In this document: piece after piece, positions 34,833-43,000 of the stretch
Position numbering within the stretch: position 1 is the first letter of the stretch
Layout: the number at the start of each line of letters is the position of its first letter
From: Planctomycetaceae bacterium
GTDB taxonomy: Bacteria > Planctomycetota > SZUA-567
NCBI GenBank assembly: GCA_021205245.1
Contig: JAJPXZ010000006.1
Location: 1-49,170, forward strand
Length of the DNA: 49,170 nucleotides
Direction of reading: 5' to 3'
The notes under the pieces: model-generated
What the model was told of the DNA's origin: nothing
Seen by the model: only the letters and a program-made list of their open reading frames with translations
Databases searched by the model: none
Translations under genes and position numbers: made by a program

Positions 34833-35774
34833 CTATTTCAGGCGAATCTTCTCGCCGCTCAAGAAAATTATACCGACAATCACAACGCCGGTGAAAATGT
34901 ACCGCAACCCCGCTTCCATGCCGAGAATATTAAGAAGATTGACAATAAGGTAAAGGAGCACGGCGGAACCGATAATGCCGATGGCGTTCGACTTGCCGCC
35001 GGCGACGCTGCTCCCGCCCATAACCACCACGGCGATGGAATTAAGCATATACTCGTCACCCATGTTCAAACCAGTGCCGCCGGAAAACGCCGCCAGCAGG
35101 ATGCCGCATAAACCGGCAAACACCCCCGACAAGACATAGGTGACCAGCTTGCATCCCTTGACATTGATCCCGCAGAGCCAAGCTGCTTTGATGTTCTGGC
35201 CTATCGCTTGAATGCACCGCCCATAGCCGGTGCGGGCCAGCACCAGTTGAATAACCAGCGCCGCCGCCACCGCGACGAGAAAAATGACCGGTATGTGGAG
35301 GAGGCGGAGGTTGACAAACCACGCCAATCCGTCGGGCGGTTTAATCTGCATGCCGCGAAAATAGATGATCGTTATCGTGCGCACGATAAGGCTGGATGCA
35401 AGGGTGGCGATCATCGGCGGCATACGGATGGCGCGAATCAATCCGTAGTTGAACACACCTACCAGCGCCCCGCCCACCAGCCCGACAATTAGGCCCAGCG
35501 GTATGTTGGCGTTGGCTTCGTTCATGATGCTGAACGAGAGTGCGCCGACAAAGCCGATCGTATTGGGAATCGACAAATCAATGTTGCCGGGGCCGGTGGT
35601 GATGACCAGCATCTGCCCAAGGCCGACGAGGATATAGAACGACGCAAAGGTGATGGAGGCGGAGAGGGTGAGCAGGGAGTTCTGCGAAATCGCCGCGATT
35701 ATGGCGAACACGGCAACCACGCCGATGTACGACCACAGCCATTTTCTCTCTGCCAACGCGGTGAATATAGTCAC
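34833..35774 (-). CDS. Sugar ABC transporter permease, RbsC type (second of two)
   Basis: This membrane permease of 313 residues has about eight to ten hydrophobic segments. Conserved stretches are LVITTGPGNIDLSIPNTIGF, AIGQNIKAAWLCGINVKGCKL before the coupling helix, and SIAVVVMGGSSVAGGKSNAIG near the C-terminus. It follows another RbsC-type permease after 18 bases. The pair suggests a heterodimeric channel, in contrast to the single permease of the operon at 15375-17826. The ATPase is at 36775-38211. Confidence 0.88.
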   Translation of the reverse strand: MTIFTALAERKWLWSYIGVVAVFAIIAAISQNSLLTLSASITFASFYILVGLGQMLVITTGPGNIDLSIPNTIGFVGALSFSIMNEANANIPLGLIVGLVGGALVGVFNYGLIRAIRMPPMIATLASSLIVRTITIIYFRGMQIKPPDGLAWFVNLRLLHIPVIFLVAVAAALVIQLVLARTGYGRCIQAIGQNIKAAWLCGINVKGCKLVTYVLSGVFAGLCGILLAAFSGGTGLNMGDEYMLNSIAVVVMGGSSVAGGKSNAIGIIGSAVLLYLIVNLLNILGMEAGLRYIFTGVVIVGIIFLSGEKIRLK

Positions 35775-35791
35775 GGTGCTGCCTTTATGTG

Positions 35792-36775
35792 TTAGATAAA
35801 ACGGACCTTGCCTCTACACTTGAAAACGCCGCCGATATAGAGAGCGAGCAGGATAATCACGCCCTGCGCGCCGGCCTGCCAATTCGGGGAAATTTTCATC
35901 GCCATCAGCAAATTGGTGACCAGGTACATGGAGAACGCCCCCAGTACCGCGCCCACCGCCGAGACCTTGCCGCCCGCAAACGATCCGCCGCCAAGAATGA
36001 CGCTGGCGACAGACAGGAGCGTGTAGTTTTTCGCCAAATGGGAATCGGCGCTGGTGGTCAAACCGGCGAGGGCGATACCGCTCAGTATGCCGAACACGGC
36101 AACCAGCCCAAAAACCGCAATGCGGATACGCAGGACCGAATGCCCTGCCTGCTGAATCGCCTTGACATTGCCGCCCACGCCGCGGCCGAGAATGCCGAAA
36201 TTCGTCTTGAAGAGAAGAAAATGGCCGACCAGCGCCAGGACCGCCGCCGCAACGATGGCAAACGGCAGGAGCGGGGGACGGATGCGCATAAAGTCGGCAA
36301 TCACCTGCGGGATGTCTCCGCCCGGCTGCGGCTGGATGGTGACGGCGATGCCGGTCCAGATAAACGACATGCCTATGGTGACAATGATGGAAGGCAACTT
36401 CTTCAGATGCACGAACGCGCCGATGACCATATAGACGACGACAATCCCCAGTAACATAAGAACGCCGAGGACAACGTTCTTGGACAAGACCGCGCCGACA
36501 ATACAGGCAACAAGGCTGACCAGGGTCTCCATGGAGAAATCTATCTCGCCGATTGACATGGCCAGCATCTGCCCGAAGGTCGCCAAGGTCAGCGGAATGG
36601 CGAGGCCGGTCATGAGATTCAGGGTGTTGTAGTAGCGTGCGGCGGTGAGGTTGTTTGAGCGGATTATCAGGATCGGCACAAGCACGACCAGCAGCGAGAT
36701 CAGCGGCACCATGCTTTCCGCCAGTTTTGCCGCCCTGCCTGTTTCGTTTTGAAGTGGTTTCATTACTGTGTCCAT
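35792..36775 (-). CDS. Sugar ABC transporter permease, RbsC type (first of two)
   Basis: This membrane permease of 327 residues starts at ATG 36775, which shares a base with the ATPase stop (TGATG); an internal ATG at 36763 is also possible. Family motifs are FGQMLAMSIGEIDFSMETLVS, RGVGGNVKAIQQAGH and SVASVILGGGSFAGGKVSAVGA. It differs enough from the following permease to be a separate subunit of a heterodimer. It carries no signal beyond its membrane helices. Confidence 0.88.
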   Translation of the reverse strand: MDTVMKPLQNETGRAAKLAESMVPLISLLVVLVPILIIRSNNLTAARYYNTLNLMTGLAIPLTLATFGQMLAMSIGEIDFSMETLVSLVACIVGAVLSKNVVLGVLMLLGIVVVYMVIGAFVHLKKLPSIIVTIGMSFIWTGIAVTIQPQPGGDIPQVIADFMRIRPPLLPFAIVAAAVLALVGHFLLFKTNFGILGRGVGGNVKAIQQAGHSVLRIRIAVFGLVAVFGILSGIALAGLTTSADSHLAKNYTLLSVASVILGGGSFAGGKVSAVGAVLGAFSMYLVTNLLMAMKISPNWQAGAQGVIILLALYIGGVFKCRGKVRFI

Positions 36776-38211
36776 CAAAAAGAGGAGCGGAGAATGGCTT
36801 CTTCCGTGGCTTCCGAACCGGGCATCTCGGCGACTATCTCGCCGTTTTTGAAAACATACACTCGGTCGCAGTATTTCAATTCGTCCATCTCCGTGGTGTA
36901 CCAGACAAAACTCCGGCCCCGTTCGCATTCTTCGACGATGAGGCGGTAGATGATTTCCTTTGTCCCCGCGTCCACGCCCCGGGTCGGATCGTCCATAAGC
37001 ACGATGCGGGCGTCGGACTCGAGCGACCGGGCGAACAGTACCTTTTGTTGATTGCCGCCGCTGAGGCTGAGGATATTGTCGTCCATGGAAAAGGCGCGGA
37101 TGGCGACGCTGTCTTTCCAGCGGCCGGATATGCCGCGTTCTTTCTTCAGGTCGATGATGCGGTACTTGCGGATGCGATGATAGACCTGCACGCTGATGTT
37201 GTTCATGATGGACCACAGCGGGAAATTGCCGTCGCGTTGCCGATCGCCCGGGATAAAGGTGAGCGGGCCGTCGATGGCGTATTCACGGTTGTTCTTGTAG
37301 TCGAACAGGTCGACAAGCAGATCCGTCTGTCCGTGCCCGGCCAGACCGGCGAGGCCGATGATCTCGCCCTGACGCACGGTGACCCGCCCCTGCCCGCCTG
37401 GACGGGGACGGATGAGTTCCTTGTCGGCGTTGCGGCGGACCGAGATGCGGCCAGGCTCTCCGCTCGTGGCCGGCTTGGCCCCGACGCTGCCCATCAGGTC
37501 GATGAGCTGTTCGCGGCTGGCGTTGGCGCTGACGACATCGCCTGCCAGTTTACCGTCTTTCATAACAACGATGCGATCGGTGCAGGCGAGGACTTCGTCC
37601 AGCATGTGGGAGATGTAGACCAACGACACCGTGCCGCCCTTGAAGGTGTTGATGTAGTCGACCAGTTGCTTGGCTGTATGGTAATCGAGGGCGCTGGTGG
37701 GTTCGTCGAGAATAAGCACCCGCAGCGTCCCGCTCCTCGTTGTAAACGCCTTGGCGATTTCAAGCATTTGCCGCTGACCTAGGGAGAGGTTCTCCACCTT
37801 GGCGTTGCCGCGAATGCCGTGGCCTGGGAAGATATCGTCCAGCGTGCCGAGAATGGCGGCTTCGGCCCGTTTGCGCCAGCCAAAGCCGCGAAACTCGGGA
37901 TGGAACACCCGCATGTTTTCGGCGACGGTGAGGTTCAGGCACAGGCTGAGTTCCTGAAATATCGCCCAGACGCCCTGATCGTTGGCGGAACGGACGTCGT
38001 AGTCTCCGCCCTGCTCTTTGCCGCCCAGCGTCAGCGTGCCGGCGCTGGGCGGAAAGATACCGCAGAGCACATTCATGAGCGTCGACTTGCCGGCGCCGTT
38101 ATGCCCGACAAGCCCCAGGCATTCGCCTTCGCGAAGGTCCAACGACACGTCGGTGAGTGCCTGGGAGATGCCGAAGTTTTTGGAAATGCCACACATCTGT
38201 ACGATGACCAT
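36775..38211 (-). CDS. Sugar ABC transporter ATPase, RbsA type (two domains)
   Basis: This double ATPase of 478 residues serves the two RbsC-type permeases. Domain 1 is complete: Walker A GHNGAGKST (36-44), signature LSLGQRQ, Walker B VLILDEPTSALD and H-loop YISHMLDE. Domain 2 has the usual modified P-loop (GLAGLAGHGQTD), signature LSGGNQQKV and Walker B IVLMDDPTRG. Domain 2 is shorter than in typical RbsA proteins. It lies between the binding-protein gene (41 bases before) and the first permease. Confidence 0.9.
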   Translation of the reverse strand: MVIVQMCGISKNFGISQALTDVSLDLREGECLGLVGHNGAGKSTLMNVLCGIFPPSAGTLTLGGKEQGGDYDVRSANDQGVWAIFQELSLCLNLTVAENMRVFHPEFRGFGWRKRAEAAILGTLDDIFPGHGIRGNAKVENLSLGQRQMLEIAKAFTTRSGTLRVLILDEPTSALDYHTAKQLVDYINTFKGGTVSLVYISHMLDEVLACTDRIVVMKDGKLAGDVVSANASREQLIDLMGSVGAKPATSGEPGRISVRRNADKELIRPRPGGQGRVTVRQGEIIGLAGLAGHGQTDLLVDLFDYKNNREYAIDGPLTFIPGDRQRDGNFPLWSIMNNISVQVYHRIRKYRIIDLKKERGISGRWKDSVAIRAFSMDDNILSLSGGNQQKVLFARSLESDARIVLMDDPTRGVDAGTKEIIYRLIVEECERGRSFVWYTTEMDELKYCDRVYVFKNGEIVAEMPGSEATEEAILRSSF

Positions 38212-38252
38212 ATGGTTTTCCTTGCCCTGACGCGGCTTAACGTAAGAGCTAC

Positions 38253-39287
38253 TTATTCCGGATCGGGAGGCGGGGGCAGACCGGCCTTGGCGTTATCGAT
38301 CATCTGCCGGGTCCAGTCCTGGGTGTACATGATGGTTGCGACGCCGCCCTTTTCGGTGGTCTGGAGATAGTGGTCAAGCTTGTCGGCGGTGATGATATGC
38401 GGCGGGAGCAGGATTTCCTTTGGCACGTCGTTGCCGAGCAGGATCTCCAACGCGGTCCAGAACGCGACGGTGCAGGAACCGGGCGCGATAGCGAGGGACA
38501 TGGTGTCGTAGTTCTGCGACTCCCGCAGTTCTTTCCACAGCTCGAGTTCGTCGTAGCGGTTACCGAAGACGATGAGGGGCAGATCGCGCCCAGCCGCCTT
38601 AAAGGCCTGGTAGATACCGTAACCGTCGCCGCCCTGGGCCGCAACCGCGTCGATTTTAGGCAACGAAGGCAGGATGCCGGCCACTTCCTTTTGGGCAATG
38701 GACTGGGTCCAGTGGCCGTAGACGGTGTTGACGATGGTGAGGTTGGGGTGCTTCGCCATGCCTTTTTCCACGCCGCCGTGCACCGCTTCGTCGGCGAAGG
38801 AACCGGGCAGGCCGCGCACCTCGAGGAGATTGGCTCCGTCGGGGAACTTGCCGGCGATGAAGTCGATTTCGGCAATGCCGAATGAGTCGAAGTCGGTGAC
38901 GAGCCGCCAGGCACGGGGTTCGGTGACGGCGTTGTCGAAGGAGACCAGCACGATGTCGTTGTCGAGGACGTCCCGGACCGCGGCGTTGAGGGCGGTGGGG
39001 GAAGCGGCGTCGAGGACGATGGCGTCGTAGCCGTCCAGGACCAGACTCTGCAGTTGGGCCGCCTGTTCGGCTGCCGAGCTTTCGTTGGTGGTGAAAACCG
39101 GCGCTTCTTCGATAAGGCCCATTTCCATGGCGACGGCGGCGGCCTTGTTCCAGTCGGCGATCATTGTCTGCCGCCAGGAGTTGCCGGCGTAATCGTTGCA
39201 CAGGGCAATGCGGAATTTCTTTTCGCCAGCCAGGCCGACGCTACAGAGCATCAACAAGGCTAGGATCACGAGGCACGGTTTTCTCAT
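38253..39287 (-). CDS. Sugar ABC transporter periplasmic binding protein
   Basis: This periplasmic binding protein of 344 residues is encoded first in a five-gene importer operon. The signal peptide MRKPCLVILALLMLCSVGLAG is followed by EKKFRIALCNDYAGNSWRQTM, typical of this type-1 binding family. Other ligand-cleft segments are LDAASPTALNAAV, VSFDNAVTEPRAW, AAQGGDGYGIYQAF and VFGNRYDELELW. GAGGAG precedes the ATG. The proline-rich tail (PPPPDPE) is unusual but short. A strong promoter lies 220 bases upstream at 39516-39543. Confidence 0.87.
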   Translation of the reverse strand: MRKPCLVILALLMLCSVGLAGEKKFRIALCNDYAGNSWRQTMIADWNKAAAVAMEMGLIEEAPVFTTNESSAAEQAAQLQSLVLDGYDAIVLDAASPTALNAAVRDVLDNDIVLVSFDNAVTEPRAWRLVTDFDSFGIAEIDFIAGKFPDGANLLEVRGLPGSFADEAVHGGVEKGMAKHPNLTIVNTVYGHWTQSIAQKEVAGILPSLPKIDAVAAQGGDGYGIYQAFKAAGRDLPLIVFGNRYDELELWKELRESQNYDTMSLAIAPGSCTVAFWTALEILLGNDVPKEILLPPHIITADKLDHYLQTTEKGGVATIMYTQDWTRQMIDNAKAGLPPPPDPE

Positions 39288-39314
39288 GGTATTCTCCTCT
39301 ATACTGCAGCAGGC

Positions 39315-39371
39315 TTCCGATACGCTCGGAATAGACAGACATGTCGTGGTGCGCCGTCACCATGTGGTGAC
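39315..39371. promoter_or_regulatory. Two inverted repeats in the leader of the third sugar importer operon
   Basis: TTCCGA-TACGC-TCGGAA (39315-39331) and GTCACCA-TG-TGGTGAC (39356-39371) are perfect inverted repeats. Both lie in the minus-strand leader between the promoter at 39516-39543 and the binding-protein start. They are either downstream operators or RNA hairpins; the sequence alone does not decide. Confidence 0.5.
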
Positions 39372-39515
39372 TCTGGACAAGGCCGTGAGTCGAAACAATG
39401 GCTCCGGAAACGGCGTACTATTACATCGAATTGTAGGGAAGAGAAACCGAACTAGCGGCGGCTATAGGAATATGTAATTAGCATACTATCTTATGGAGTG
39501 TTGGTCATACCATTC

Positions 39516-39543
39516 ACTATACCGCACGGCGGACGATAGTCAA
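39516..39543 (-). promoter_or_regulatory. Sigma-70 type promoter of the third sugar importer operon
   Basis: On the minus strand, TTGACT (39543-39538) and TATAGT (39521-39516) are separated by 16 bases, each matching the consensus at five of six positions. Transcription would start near 39509, giving a leader of about 220 bases before the ATG at 39287. Confidence 0.6.
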
Positions 39544-40002
39544 GTCGGTTTTACAACCACGTCATTAAGAATAGTGAGGTTTGGCAAATACATTATGATG
39601 GAAAGTGAGACATTTTCCGTACTGCTGTAAAAAATCCCGCCAGAGACCGACTTCAGGTCACATGCTCCATATGCTTGCGCTAATGCTTTCGGGTCAAATC
39701 GGCAGAGGGGGTATCGATGTGAATCATGAAGACATCATCAAACCATGTCGTGAATCATAAACATCCCTCGGCAACTTTCGGCAGATATTTTTCGTGCTCT
39801 GGACCAACTTCCGCATCTAAAAAAATAACCGCCCAAGTTCTCAATCATAACATGTAACCATTAATCCAGATACACTTACGGAGAAAATGGAAGTCGAGCC
39901 TCAACTTATTACAACGCTCACCAGAAAGTGCAGAAACCCTCAAATTAAGGTTTGAAAGTCCTCGCTCCTAGTCGTTAATTATTAACGAAAAGGAGAATTT
40001 GC
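39544..40002. other. AT-rich intergenic region before the autotransporter gene
   Basis: No gene is recognised in this stretch, which is visibly richer in A and T than the coding regions. A 17-base palindrome TCGTTAAT-T-ATTAACGA lies at 39972-39988, directly before the AAGGAG of the autotransporter. It could hide the ribosome-binding site in an RNA hairpin or bind a regulator. A weak -35 candidate (TTGAAA at 39952) lies nearby, but no convincing promoter for the plus-strand gene was found. Confidence 0.45.
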
Positions 40003-43000
40003 ATGTTTAAAACAAACATTTACTATCCTCTGACGGCGGCCGCCTTGATTGCTGCGGTTATCCTGTTCCCCTCCTCTGCGTTTTCCGCCACGGTTGTAAC
40101 CACCGAGGCAGAGTTGAACAGCGCGCTGGCCGTTGGCGCAAATACCGCCATCGAGATCGGGCCTGACGCCCTCACTCTCACCGATACCATGCGAATGCCG
40201 TCGGCAGCCGCACTCAACCTCTCCGGCGGAACGAATGGCGCGGTCCTCACCGGGGCTAATGCCAAACGTATTTTCTATACGACCCGCAACATCGGGTCGA
40301 TCAGTAACCTTACCTTCACCCACGCCCCGGACGCCGACCCCTTTGTCGGGCCGGGCGGCGGCGTGTATATAGGCGGCGATGTAACGGGCAGCATCCAGAA
40401 CAGTACATTCTCCAACAATAAGGTGAACAACGGCACCACCCAAGCCACCTACGGCAAGGGCTCGGCCCTCTATGTCGGCGGCGCCCTGTTGGGCGGACTG
40501 GACGGAGTAACCTTCAGTAATAATTACACCCAAAACGTCTACACCGTTTATATCAAGAAGAATTTGGAAGGCGGCATCAAAAATACCAAGGTGCTGGACA
40601 ACCGGGTCGACAATCGCTACCCGACCAGCCTCGCCCCGGGCGGCGGCGGCATCACCATCGACGGCATCCTGATAGGGGACGTCGTCGACTCGGAATTCCG
40701 GAACAACTATTCCGCGCAGAATACCGGCGGAGCGCTGTCCATGACCAACAATAATATCCAGGGTAATATCATCAGGACCACATTCGAAGGCAACACCACC
40801 GGCGATTTCGGTGGCGGCCTGAGCGTTTGGGGCGGCCTCACCGGTTCAATCGAAGATTCGACCTTTACCAGCAACACGACCGCCTTTGGCGTGAACAACA
40901 ACGACGCACACTGGGGCGGCGGCGCTTTCTTGTACGCGGGTATCGGCGGCAACGTCGTGAACACCACATTTACGGACAACCACGCCAACAACGGCGGCGG
41001 CCTTCTCACCTACGGCCTTATCGGCGGCGACATCACCGAGAGCCGTTTCATCGCCAATGAAGGGAAGATTGGCGGCGGCGGCATATTTCTGAACAACGGC
41101 ATGGCCGGGTCGATTATTGATTCCACCTTCGATGGCAACTATACAAGCGATACCGGTTCCGGCGGAGCGGCGTATATCAATAAACAACTCCACCATATCC
41201 GGGGCAGCACCTTTACCGGCAACCGGGCCGGCACGGGCGGCGCGCTCGCGCTGTCAGGTCTCGACGTCAGCATACGCGGTTCTGGCACCAACGCCACCAC
41301 CGTGTTCTCCGGCAACGCGGCAGTGGTGTCCGGCGGCGCTATCCGCGCCAGCAACGCCACCTTACATATCCTCAATCCCTACCTCGTCAACAATTCGGCA
41401 GGCGAATACGGCGGCGCAATATTCACAAACAGCGAGGTGGAGCTGGTCATCGAAGCCGGGAAAAACGGTATCCTGCGCGGCAATACCGCCATTGGCGCGG
41501 CAAACGACATTCACTTCAACGGCGCAGGCGAATTTATCGCTACAGTCGCGAGCGGATCATATCTCGACATGCACGGCGGCATCAACGGCGTGGCCGCGCC
41601 CGGACAAACGATTTCCGTGACCAAGACGGGCGACGGCACCTGGTATCTCGGCGGCGCGAGCACAACCCGTATTGCCGACGACCCCGAAAACGTCGGCCCC
41701 GGCACGACGAACTGGTCTGTCTCGGGCGGCACCTTCCATCTGCGCGGCATTGGCGAAACAATAGATGGCGCAACCACCAGCGAAAACGGCAGCATCGCGT
41801 TGGGCGGGGTGAACAGTTCCTTCGTCCTCGGCAAAGACGCCCCGACGGTCCTGGTCGTGGGCGGCGACAACGCCATCGCGGCCGGCGGCGAATTGCGGCT
41901 GGCTGCGGGAACCAGCATCACCACCACCGATACCGGCACCGGCCTGCGCCTGAGCGGCAAAAACGGCCAGACCACGGTGGACGGCCCGCTTTCCCTAAAC
42001 ACGGGAAATGCCGCCACCTTCAATCTGGACGCGGCCTTTGTCTCGGAGAATGCCGTTACCAGAACCGGCACCGGCAAGCTCGTCCTGGCGCGGCAAAACG
42101 TGTTTGCGGACGCGGCCCTCAACCTGCGGACCGGCGATCTCTCCAGTGAGTTGGCCCAATCGTTTAAGCAATTGACGACAGCGCAGACCACCTCCGCCAC
42201 GCTGAACGGCGCGGTGACCATAGCGTCCGGTTCGATTCGCGGCAATTTAACGGCCGGGTCTTTGACCAAGTCGACCTCAGGCACTTTGTCCCTGTACGAG
42301 CCGATCACGGTGACGGGGACGATGACCATGGACGGCGGCAAACTTGATCTTTACCTTGACGCAACCAAACCGATCATCAAAGCGAATGAATTCGTCTACA
42401 ACAGCGGCACATTGAATATCGTCGGCTTCACTGGAGCAGCAAATCTTTGTGATGCCGAAATCGAGGTCATAGTAACGACCCAAACTATAGGCGCGATTCC
42501 TGATCCCGAGAACATCACCATCGCCAATGTGGAAGAACCGACGTGTCGATTCATGATAATCACCCTTAAAAAGGTAGACGGCAACAAGCTGGTTCTCGGT
42601 ACCCGATTGAACTGGTACAACAATGTTGACAATTTGGCCAATGGCTTGTTCGGTATCGCCGATGAGAATGAGACTTTCGAACTGGGTGTGAACCTTGTTG
42701 ACAATGAAAATTTACAACCAAATAATGCCAAAGGTTGGGATGGTACAAACCTGATGAAAGAAGGTTCGGGCGCATTGCGATTAACCGGAACCAATGAGTA
42801 CACCGGCGGCACGAGCATCAGGGGCGGCACACTCATTGCAGCGAACGCGAGTGCACTGGGCGACAAGGACGGAGAGGTTAAATTCGAACACAACACGAAT
42901 TTCACCGCCCCGGAACTGCATCTGGATTTCGATGGTTCGTTCGAGAACAAAATCAGCGGTCAAGGCGATATTGAAGTTTCAGATAATGTCACCTACGCGG

